DNA of 64,000 nucleotides, taken from positions 44,313,346-44,377,345 of the forward strand of contig NC_087064.1 in assembly GCF_963678635.1 (NCBI RefSeq), read 5' to 3'. This DNA comes from Symsagittifera roscoffensis. Taxonomy: Eukaryota > Xenacoelomorpha > Acoela > Convolutidae. Within the stretch, counting starts at the first letter, position 1. The number at the start of each line of letters is the position of its first letter. A model generated the notes under the pieces. The model had not been told where the DNA came from. It searched no databases and saw only the letters and a program-made list of their open reading frames with translations. This document shows positions 45,128 to 54,050 of this stretch, piece by piece. The translations under genes and the position numbers were made by a program.

Positions 45128-48100
45128 CGATCTCAGAGGATCGAACTGACCTGTTAGGCGTACCCGTATTCTGGCATAAACCAACTGCTGATCCACCCTG
45201 TAGTTGGGATTCTTGGATAGGACAATTCAACTTGGCAATCACTCTGAGAGAAAGGTGTGATCCACGCGAACTGTTAAAAGTTCCGGGTATAGTACATGAC
45301 GATCCTGTTCCAAAACCAGAAGCTGTGGGGGTGGATGAAGATGCTGCAGCAATCGCAAACCGTATTGCAAGAAACGAAGCAGCTGTCCGGAGAATTACAG
45401 AAATGAACGAAGAGAGTCGCGCGAAAGGGCCCAGAGTTTCACCAGGAGTGTTTTATTACGAGGTTGAACAGCGGATAAAGTCCCGTTTATTTTTCTCGCT
45501 CGGCTCTGAAGGGAGAAAAAGATTCCTCCAAAGTTATCCACACGCAGACCTCAGTGCAATATCCTTTCGGGAATTTCACGAATTCTGTGTTCTTCTTTTC
45601 AGAAAGGAGAAAAATTATATTATCGAACGTATGCAAATGTACAATGCGGTCCATTCAGATCGAGAAGGTTTGGAAGCATTTTATCTGCGGCTGACGGGAC
45701 AAGCCGCCCTGTGTGGGTGGACAATCGATCAGGAGAAAGAAGTGGTCAGAGATATCTTCATTGCCAAGATGAGATATAAGGATATTCAGAGAGAACTGTG
45801 TATTCGTCCAGGTGCTACTCCAGAGGATTCTCTGAAATCAGCGTTACTTCAAGAACAAGGGGCACAAACAGCCACCGATTTGCAACGGCAACTTGGGAGT
45901 TCGTCTTCGATGGGCAATTTCTCCCCGTCAGGCACTACTTCGGGTCATAACTCCCGAATAAAACAGGAACCCACCTTCTCTGTCCAAGGAAAGAAACTAT
46001 CTGATAGGATTAGTCGAGCACAAAGCAGTAAGTCAAAGATGAACAACGAGAAATCAAAGTCGTGTTATTTCTGTGGCAATAGATTTTCAGCAAATCACAA
46101 GCAAAGTTGTCCAGCCAGAAATGTCATCTGTAGGAACTGTAGCAAGAAAGGTCACCTTGCCAAGTGCTGTAATTCAAAAAGCGTAGCGAATGTAGAAGCC
46201 GAGTCAGATGAGACAGTGGAAGAAAATTGTCATTCCATCACGTCCGATAGTGAGTCGGAATTTGCTGTCTTATCAGTGGCAGTAGAAAAATCAAATCGTC
46301 CATGTGCGTCAGTAAGAAAATTAGAGGTGGTCAATGCCGCCACGGGCAAGTTACGTTCCATTCAAATAACACTGCGTTGTGGACAAACGTTCTTCAAGGC
46401 AACGGTGGATACAGGAAGCCCGGCTTCTTTCGTGAATAAGAAGACAGCAGATTACATCCTGAAAACTGTTCCTTCAGCCAAGGTCTTTACTGTGTAAGAA
46501 AGTCCAATCGATACAGTATACGTTGACTATAATAGGAAGAGAATCGAATTGATGGGTACAATAATTTTGGATGTATCATCTTTGGGTTGGCATGTTAAAT
46601 CTGCAAAATTCCTAATTTCGGAAAACCGCACACGTTGTTTACTCGGTTTAGATTTGCAACCTCATTTGGGAGTAAAGACAACGCAAGTTAGACCAGAACG
46701 GCCTTTGGTGGGTGAAGTCTCCCAATCAAACTTGAATGTAGCGTCTGATTCGTGGAAAAATCACTTCCACCAGAAATTTCATCGTGTATTCCCTAGAGTG
46801 GGTAGAGCAAAAAATCATAAAGTTTTTTCTACGTTCAAGTCTCCACTAGTACCGATTCAAGAAAAAGGAAGGAGAGTTCCCGTTCATATTCAAGACAAAG
46901 TCGGTCAGGAAATTCAAAAATTAATTCAAGAAGGCCATGTGGTAAAACTCAATAAATGTACAAGTGAGCATTTTATTTCCCCGATTGTCATTACGGCTAA
47001 AACGGATGGTTCTGTGAAATTGGCAATGGACGCAAAACCTATGAATGATCAAATTCATAAGAACCATTATCAAATGCCGAATTTGTTGGAACTGTTGGAC
47101 TCGGCAGCCCAGATAATAACATCGAACACATTAGGTGATGTCTGGTTTACGTCCCTAGATTTAAAATATGCATTCAGTCAGATTCCGGTCAGCGATGAAG
47201 TTAGTCGTCATTGCAATTTTAATATCGTTTGTGGAGAACAAACTGGCACGTATCGGTTCAAAACTGGGTTTTATGGATTAACGGACATGTCGAAAGAATT
47301 CCAAAAAGCGATTGACAATACTCTCCAAGGGTTGTCGGGAGTATTCTGTTTCCTGGATGATATTTTGATTGCCTCGAAGGGTTCAATATTGGATCACAAT
47401 AATCTTGTAGATAAGGTGATAACTCGTTTGGATGAAGAAGGTTTCGCTCTGAAGCTGTCGAAATGTGACTTCTCCTTGAATCAATTATCTTGGCTAGGCT
47501 ATGATATCGATGTAGAAGGCTATAGGCCGAAATTTTCTAAAATAGAGGCAGTATTAGCTTTGGAACCGCCAAGGACGCTCAAGCAACTCCGTTCATTCAT
47601 GGGAATTCTCAACCATCTTCAACGATTTTTGCCGAACCTTCAGGTCCATTCGGACCAATTACGCCCGTCTTTGAAAGCAAGTAATAAAAGTAAATTTGTG
47701 TGGGGGGATTGTCAACAAACTGCATTTAGTAACATATTGCAACTGATAGCTAATATCACCAAAATGTATCATTATGACCAAAATCGGAACTCGCGTGTGA
47801 AATGTGACGCCAGCCATAGTGGTCTGGGTGCGGCGTTAGAACAGGAGATAGAAAAGGATGTGTGGGTACCAATTGCTTTTGCGTCACGTTTTCTCAACGA
47901 TCGGGAAAAGAAGTACAGCACTAATGAATTAGAACTCCTAGCAATTGTATGGTCATGTGAGCATTTTCGAACTTATTTGCTGGGAAATCATTTTGTAATT
48001 TTAACTGACCATAAAGCAATTATCTCTGCGTTAAAGACCAACCGAGGTAACAAAACTCATCAATCGCGATTAACCAGATGGGCTGATAGGTTATTGCCGT

Positions 48101-48469
48101 TCGATTTCAATATCTTCCATATCTCCGGATGTAAATTGGGTATAGTGGATTATTTATCCCGTTTCCCAACGTTTGAAGCACCGCGACCAAGCAGTTTTGA
48201 CGAACAATATGTAGTCAAATGTATTAACCGATTCTTTGATGCGTGCGATTTTTTGGATGAATGGGCCAAGTGTTGTCCTTCGTTAGAAGAATCACCGATT
48301 ATTCAGAAAGACAAGCTAGTCTCGCTTGATATCATGAAAAACAGCCAGAGCTCTGGCGTATCTAATACAATTAACCTAATTGAGTCATTTGATTCCGGTC
48401 AGCCTCGGGTAAATCGTTCTGATATGGACAATTCATTTGCTGTATCTCACACGTTTGGTAGCCTATCGG

Positions 48470-48610
48470 TAGAGGGCGTCATAACTCAAAACATTCCAAC
48501 TGCATCGCACGGCATAAAATCGATAGAGGGCGACAAAAATTTAGACAGTAACCATATCGGCATTTTCCAACAACTCAATACGTTTGACATCTCTCCACTA
48601 GGGGGCGTCA
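48470..48610 (+). promoter_or_regulatory. Three CTCF-like motifs TAG(A/G)GGGCG(T/A)CA in the pol linker
   Basis: TAGAGGGCGTCA at 48470-48481, TAGAGGGCGACA at 48524-48535 and TAGGGGGCGTCA at 48599-48610. The third, preceded by CCAC, agrees with the known CTCF core (CCACTAGGGGGC). Binding is an inference; a simple coding repeat is possible (SVEGV, SIEGD, PLGGV). Confidence 0.4.
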
Positions 48611-51197
48611 AAATTGCTGTTTTAAAATCTAACCAATCAGCGTTGAGAGAAATGAAGCATGCTTTTGTCACTTTCTCGGCATGGATTACATATAATCTGC
48701 CAATTTTGTTCTCACTGTGGATTATTACTTTGGCCGTTAGTGATTGTGATCTATTGTTGTCGCTCATAGATTGTTTCGCCTTTGTCTCATCGTACCATAT
48801 TTCTTGGATAACAATCGTATTATTAAGTGTTTTTCAATTTCAGACAGCTATGGATTCTAACACCAACGCCAACATCAACACAAATGACAGCTTCGAACAG
48901 CTTTTAAACCAGTATCTCCCAGTCAATCAACCTTGGTTTTCCTCTGATAGGGCTCGGCCGCGGTTTCGCGCGGGGGCTGTACGTCCCAGAAGGTCGACAA
49001 CATTACAACGCGGAGTGGAGCTCAGGAGTCAGTATGCCCGTATATTAGCCAACTTCAGGACAAAAAGGGCCAGGAAAACTACTGTAACAAATCGTCAATC
49101 TCAGTCAGTACATAGTCTAGAAATATTGAAATCACCAGTGGTCGCTAAGGACCAGAAATCGTTAACCGGGTTGGTGGGTATTTTGGACTCCGATGTACTG
49201 TCGAAACTTACAGACGAAGATGCCAGTCTATGCCTCATGAAACGAGCGATTATTAATCGGGACTACGAAGGATTTTGTCGTATAGATTCTTATATAAAAT
49301 CCTTTTGGCATTGTGCAGCGGTGGTTGATGGCTGTATTGTTGTAGATAATAGGATCGCTATACCCATGTGCCTACGAAAACCATTATTGTCTCGACTACA
49401 TAGGTCGCATGCGGGTCAGTTAGCCATGGTTGATGCTGCGCAATACATCTGGTGGCCCCGAATGCATCGAGATATCGTCCAGCTTTGCAAAGATTGTCCC
49501 CAGTGCACAAAAATTGGTAAGAATTTGAAAGCGAACGCTTCATTTAACTCTTCCAAGCCTTTACCCCTTTTGTCTGGTCCTAATGAAGAGCTCTAGCTCG
49601 ATTACGCAGGCCCTCTCATCGATTCATTTGGTAACAGTATGTATATCTTGGTCGCGATCGACCGTTACTCAAAATATCCGTCAGCTATGATTACACGTTC
49701 TACGGGAGGACGGAAGATTATTAAATTTCTTAAATCGTATATTCAACAGCATAGTATCCCCAAATCTATAAAAACTGACCAATACTCTGGTTTTTAGAAC
49801 AAATTAGTGCAAAATTTTTGTCGAGAAAAAAATATTGCTCAATATTTCTGCCCGGTGGGGGACCATCGTGGTTGCGGTTTAGTAGAAAGGTCGATTCAAA
49901 CGATCAAACGTCGTTTAGGCGCCTCCCGGTTAAGTTCGGATTTTTCAAATATTCAAGATACTCTTAGGAATATTATTGAAGATATTCGGATTACAAAAAA
50001 TTCTGTTACTGGGGTTTCACCGTTTGAGCTTCATTTTGGCCGTCCTCCGAATACGGAGCTATCCATTGCGGCTGAGCGTTTATCTACGGGCGTTAATTTA
50101 GATAACCAACAGTTGGAACGGGATCTTTTAACACCCGAACAGCGTCGGGAGCAGTGCGATAGCCGACCGAGGATAAAAGTGGTCAGGAAGGGGCAGTCAA
50201 GCCCGACGGTGTCTCCTTATTTTGGTGGATCTACGGATTTAGTTTCAGACACTCCTCACTACCGCGCCCTGGAGAACCTGGCACATTCTGCCAATCAGTG
50301 GTTGACATTGAAAAAGTCATTGTCCCACCAAGAGGGAGTCAAAGCCTTGAAGACGCTGACGGAAAGAAATCAAGTCCTCGCAGCCACCCTTTGCTCTAAT
50401 TTGTCAGCTGGTACCCTTAGATTTAGGAATCAGATGCAAATGGATCAAATTCGCCCGTCGTTACCAAAACGTAATTTGGATTATTTAGTATTGAATGAAC
50501 CAAGTAAAGTCAAAATTTTTAGGAAATTTCTAAATAGGAAATCTGGACGAGAACTTTTTAAACCTTTTAAGGGCAAAATCGTACGGATTACTGGGTCCAC
50601 ATATATTTCTGATAAGGGGAAAGTGATTAGAAGAAATCATTTGGCGGTACGTCTTAAATCAACCGACCTAAGTTTTTCAGGCAAACAACTTACGCCTGTC
50701 AAGAAGGGGCAGAAACGCCCCATTGTGTCATCTTCTCCGTCATCATCAGAAGACAATCGTCCTCTCAAACAACCGAGTTCTCGGCAACGCATCACAGCTA
50801 AAACGTTAAAGATTCCTGCTCATTCGAAGTTCCCATCTCTGCCATCTTCAAATATTCAATCTCGTGGCCAAATTGTGCCGACTAAATCAAAGGAATCTTC
50901 AATTTCGGAGGCTCCAGGTGTACAGTTTATCTCTTCTCCGCAGCACTCTATTCCAGTAGTAGACTTAACAGCATCCTCTTCCACGCCTGGAAATCAAGGA
51001 ACGGAGGTTCTTATTAGTATTAAACCGAAGTCACCAATTTCAGTCATTAAAAATCCAGTATGTCCAGACCTCATCCCTATTTCATCAGATGATGAATCTT
51101 CAATTCCTAAATCTCAAGAAGGAACTTCTACAAATGTGGCAGCATCGGGCTTTCCACCCAAGGCGGTCCCGTCATAATTTCCGAACCGGATGGAAAT

Positions 51198-51509
51198 GTC
51201 TCATCCTCTTCGAATTCGTCCCGTGCCTCTTCTCGACGTAAAAAACAGACTACATTTTACGGTAGCCCCATCAGACATTCTGTGAATATTATTCAATCAC
51301 AGTCGATGTCTACTCCTCCGTCAACTCCTGCTTCGCCCGACAAGAAAGTTGTTCGCTTTGTTGTGGCTAATTCAGATTCCGAACCGATAAACCAAGCAGG
51401 ACAGTCTCGGGTGGTTCTCCCCGATAATTCCGAAGGCCTATATCGGAGATTCACACGCTTCCCTAAAAAGAGTTCTTCCGACCATCCTTTGCGTCGGGCA
51501 GACAAATAA
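51198..51509 (+). CDS. Short frame after pol of the young Gypsy element
   Basis: Beyond the pol stop another frame is open through SSRASSRRKKQTTFYGS and MSTPPSTPASPDK to RRADK, ending at 51509. The first ATG in that frame within the conserved part is the internal one near 51306. The equivalent frame in the truncated copy is 44326-44619. Both copies share the frame change, so it predates their split. It may be a basic, Ser-rich pol tail lost by a shift or a small separate protein; no domain is recognised. Confidence 0.35.
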   Translation, partial: VSSSSNSSRASSRRKKQTTFYGSPIRHSVNIIQSQSMSTPPSTPASPDKKVVRFVVANSDSEPINQAGQSRVVLPDNSEGLYRRFTRFPKKSSSDHPLRRADK

Positions 51510-51699
51510 AACTTTTGAACCTTTGGTTTAGATACAAACTTATAAAAATCCTGTTTATCGCTAAAATTCACATCAGTTAATTTGTAAAACATTAGTGTTT
51601 ATTTGATACAAGCCGTATTGTTTATCGTCTGTGAGGGCATAAAATTTGTTTTTGTTTTCCTTAATGTAAAGAAATTCAAACGTTGTTTGAATTTTTCCC

Positions 51700-51711
51700 G
51701 AGAGGTAGAAA
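51700..51711 (+). promoter_or_regulatory. Polypurine tract of the full Gypsy copy, interrupted
   Basis: GAGAGGTAGAAA directly before the 3' LTR. The truncated copy has the uninterrupted GAGAGGGGGAAA at 44810-44821. Confidence 0.75.
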
Positions 51712-51999
51712 TGTGATGTGGCGTAGTTTATTAGTTCATATGACGTCATCAGTGTGCTAGCTATTCGTGCTAAATTCGTCTTCTTGTGTACCAAGGTCGT
51801 GACCGACCTGCCAATCCTTTATAGATTACCACTATGTGATCTTATTCATTCTGACACAACTTATGAAAGATTTGAGTTGTATTTAAAAGATTTGTCATGA
51901 CATTATCTAAATACTAAACTATCTATATTATTTACATTACTATAAACATAATCAAGGAGAATTGATTCTTGTTTTACAACCGTTCTCTGAGGATTCACA
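51712..51999 (+). repeat. 3' LTR of the young Gypsy element
   Basis: Identical to 44822-45109 except for one base. It ends 88 bp before the start codon of the SLC52-like gene, on the same strand, and carries the CRE at 51741-51748. Confidence 0.92.
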
Positions 52000-52087
52000 G
52001 CAGCCAATAATTGAAAATTCAGTTCGTATTTTTTTCAAAATCGTATAAAGTGAGTATTAATTTTTTATATACATAAACGGAGGTGCC

Positions 52088-53371
52088 ATGGGTGCCACAG
52101 AAAGACTTTCGTCTGTTCTATCAAGCGATTCCTTCTTTGCCAAGCTGAATTTTCTCCTTCTGACTGTAGCATCGGTCGGTACTTTCATATGCACCGACTC
52201 TCTACTCAGTGAGGTGACATTTCTCGTGCCAATTTTACCCGAAGGATGGCGACTTGGCTCCATTCTCGCTCTCATGAAAGGTCTATCTACCTCTGCTTTG
52301 CTGCTACTTCCTCTCTTTTTGAAACGTGGGATCATCACCGCTTGTCTTATCTGTTACGGGCTTGGTTTTATTTCCAATATTTCTATTTGCTTCTTATGGG
52401 ACCAAACAATAGGACCAAACAAAACAAAACTATTCTCCGATGGACTTAGCATCGGGTTCCTAGCAAACGCCTTCTTTATAATGGGATTGGACTCACTTCG
52501 AATGACTTTGGTTTTCATGCTGACTGCTAGCATGTTCCCAGAGTCCTTCATGACTCCTGTATTGATCGGAGATGCATGCGGGGGTCTGTTCGCTAGCGGA
52601 CTTGCCTACATTCAAGGCTACAAGCAGTTTTTTGGATCAGCAACTAATGCAGTCGCAACGCAAGGCACCTTGTCAAAAGATTATGTATTTGGACCGCAGA
52701 CTGCTCTGCTGTTTATAGCGTTTCTTTTCTTTATCTGTTTCGCTTCTCTCGGGTGGCTGATATACCGAAGCAAATACGACCGAAGAGCGAAGTATTCGCC
52801 ACTCACAGAAGGAGAGCGGGAAGCTGAGAATAGCGAAACGTCCCCATTACACTCCTCCAATATGTACTCTGAGAGACGCAAGTTCTTTCTCTGGTTCGCC
52901 GGGTTCATAGCTAGTGGATCCGTCTTCACGCTGATGCCGGCCTTTCAATCGTTTTCTACATTGCCTTACAGTCAGAGATGCTTCATATTGTCCGCATCTT
53001 GCTGGACGTTTTCGTTCCCGCTGACTGCCATCTTCGCTCACTTTGTCAGGCTGAAAAAAATGGTCAGTTTGCTCATTTGCCTGATTATGCACGTCGTAGT
53101 GTGTGGCGTGCTCCTATACATTGCCTCTCGAAGTCCCTGCCCACCTCTTCTTGGATACAGAGTCGCAGAGCCTATGATGATACTCCTCTGGGTCGCTCAA
53201 GGTAGCTCCGGTTTCTTCGTGTTTTGCACGACCAGTAACTGTCTCAGCGAAATTGACGAAAGCGCGGTCAAGTGGGGATCGATCACAGCTCAGCTTGGAT
53301 GTCTTGTGTGCTCCCTCATATCATTCAGTTTAATAAATGTCTCTGACTTCTTCGTTGAAATCAAGGATTGA
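52088..53371 (+). CDS. SLC52A: Riboflavin transporter, SLC52 (RFVT) family
   Basis: 427 codons without intron, ATG in a favourable context (GGTGCCATGG), stop TGA. The protein is a polytopic membrane protein of about eleven hydrophobic segments, close to the family's usual 440-470 residues. Family marks: LPEGW at residues 50-54, a central hydrophilic loop at about 228-265, MPAFQSFSTLPY at 283-294, and SPCPPLLG at 349-356. SLC52 proteins carry riboflavin across the plasma membrane, supplying FMN and FAD synthesis. TATAAAG lies at 52044-52050. Upstream of that comes the Gypsy 3' LTR, which may have displaced or supplied the promoter. Vertebrate members have several exons, so the intronless form suggests a retrocopy or intron loss. 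No AATAAA was found soon after the stop. Family assignment is strong; the paralogue is not resolved. Confidence 0.85.
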   Translation: MGATERLSSVLSSDSFFAKLNFLLLTVASVGTFICTDSLLSEVTFLVPILPEGWRLGSILALMKGLSTSALLLLPLFLKRGIITACLICYGLGFISNISICFLWDQTIGPNKTKLFSDGLSIGFLANAFFIMGLDSLRMTLVFMLTASMFPESFMTPVLIGDACGGLFASGLAYIQGYKQFFGSATNAVATQGTLSKDYVFGPQTALLFIAFLFFICFASLGWLIYRSKYDRRAKYSPLTEGEREAENSETSPLHSSNMYSERRKFFLWFAGFIASGSVFTLMPAFQSFSTLPYSQRCFILSASCWTFSFPLTAIFAHFVRLKKMVSLLICLIMHVVVCGVLLYIASRSPCPPLLGYRVAEPMMILLWVAQGSSGFFVFCTTSNCLSEIDESAVKWGSITAQLGCLVCSLISFSLINVSDFFVEIKD

Positions 53372-53823
53372 ACTTTTAAAGTGACTTTCTACCTCTTTTG
53401 CAACTACTGTTGTATTTATTTTATAATAGATGATGCTGTTATATATAATTTCTTTGCGATGATTTAAAATCTGTATAACTAGCTGTTTAAACATTTTGGC
53501 CCGACACAGAACTTTCCGTTTAACAGTGTTGATGAACTATCATGAAAATGCAAATAAGGATGACTGCTTTAATTCAAAAAAAAATCACAGCGTCCACTGC
53601 AGATTGTCTAACAGCAAAAAGCAATTCCTAAAAACTTTTAACCGATGAAACTTCATATTCGTTAGCTCACACTTGTAGAGCGTCATGGTCGTAGGAAAAT
53701 TATCCTAGAAGGAGTTTTTTAACATCCGCAGACACGCAAACACCGACACAAAAACGCATGCACGCACACATGCACACAAAATTCAGCAATTTATTAAATT
53801 TACAGACGATATGTAAATTTCAG
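53372..53823. other. Intergenic stretch with CA-rich low-complexity patch
   Basis: AT-rich. 53725-53780 is a degenerate ACACGCAAACA/CACACATGCACAC patch. No gene is seen. Confidence 0.6.
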
Positions 53824-53997
53824 TTTGCTCATGGAGATGCCACCGGAGAGGCTGATGCCTTTTTGGTATTCTCCTAAGCCGAACTTCATTGTAAACGTAC
53901 ATTTTCATAGAATGTATGGTTATAAGTTTTGGCTTGAAAATAAAAATATTATTATTTTCAGATTAACCTCGAACTTGAACGAGACACTTATGGATAA
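53824..53997 (+). CDS. Possible terminal exon pair of an unidentified gene
   Basis: Two stretches follow good acceptors: 53824 after ATGTAAATTTCAG and 53962 after ATTATTATTTTCAG. If exon one ends at 53890 (GTAAAC donor), its frame LLMEMPPERLMPFWYSPKPN joins the second exon in phase, ending in TAA at 53995-53997 after INLELERDTYG. The intron would be 71 bp, close to the 77-bp intron of ZMYND10. In another frame exon one reads HGDATGEADAFLVFS, recalling quasi-RRM proteins of hnRNP F/H type. The two readings exclude each other and no upstream exon was found. Confidence 0.25.
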
Positions 53998-54050
53998 CCG
54001 ATTACTTTTTGGAGCTCAATTTGTTCAACCTGTAGAGTTTGGGGCGCCTG

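Larger units (their letters stand above)
45109..51177 (+). pseudogene. gag-pro-pol polyprotein of the young Gypsy element, three in-frame stops
   Basis: One frame from ATG 45109 to TAA 51175-51177, interrupted by TAA 46495-46497, TAG 49594-49596 and TAG 49796-49798. Gag: 45109 to about 46200, with two zinc knuckles (CYFCGNRFSANHKQSC and CRNCSKKGHLAKCC). Protease: VDTGSPASFV near 46405; the first stop lies inside it. RT: about 46850-47370, with TSLDLKYAFSQI and FLDD. RNase H: about 47790-48170, with CDASHSGLGAAL and LTDHKA. A linker of about 900 bp contains hydrophobic segments. Integrase: HRSHAG and CKDCPQC near 49400-49510, LDYAGPL, TDQ, and GLVERSIQ as catalytic regions. The C-terminal tail is basic, then Ser/Pro-rich. 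The stop at 49594 sits where Trp is expected (TGG to TAG). Each domain is intact apart from the stops, consistent with recent decay. Confidence 0.9.
44822..51999 (+). mobile_element. Near-complete Ty3/Gypsy retrotransposon, 7178 bp, with 288-bp LTRs
   Basis: LTRs at 44822-45109 and 51712-51999 start TG, end CA and differ at one position (T at 45000, A at 51890), so insertion was recent. Between them lie a primer-binding site, a gag-pro-pol frame and a polypurine tract. Three in-frame stops disable the polyprotein. The 5' LTR is simultaneously the 3' LTR of the truncated copy at 43473, giving the tandem structure (truncated internal)-LTR-internal-LTR. No host target duplication can be seen for that reason. 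Confidence 0.92.

Noticed and set aside
46495-49798. Reassigned stop codons as an explanation for in-frame TAA/TAG in the Gypsy polyprotein
   Set aside because: ZMYND10 ends at TAA exactly where the protein family ends, pol itself ends at TAA in both copies, and decay of retroelements is commonplace. Mutation is simpler.
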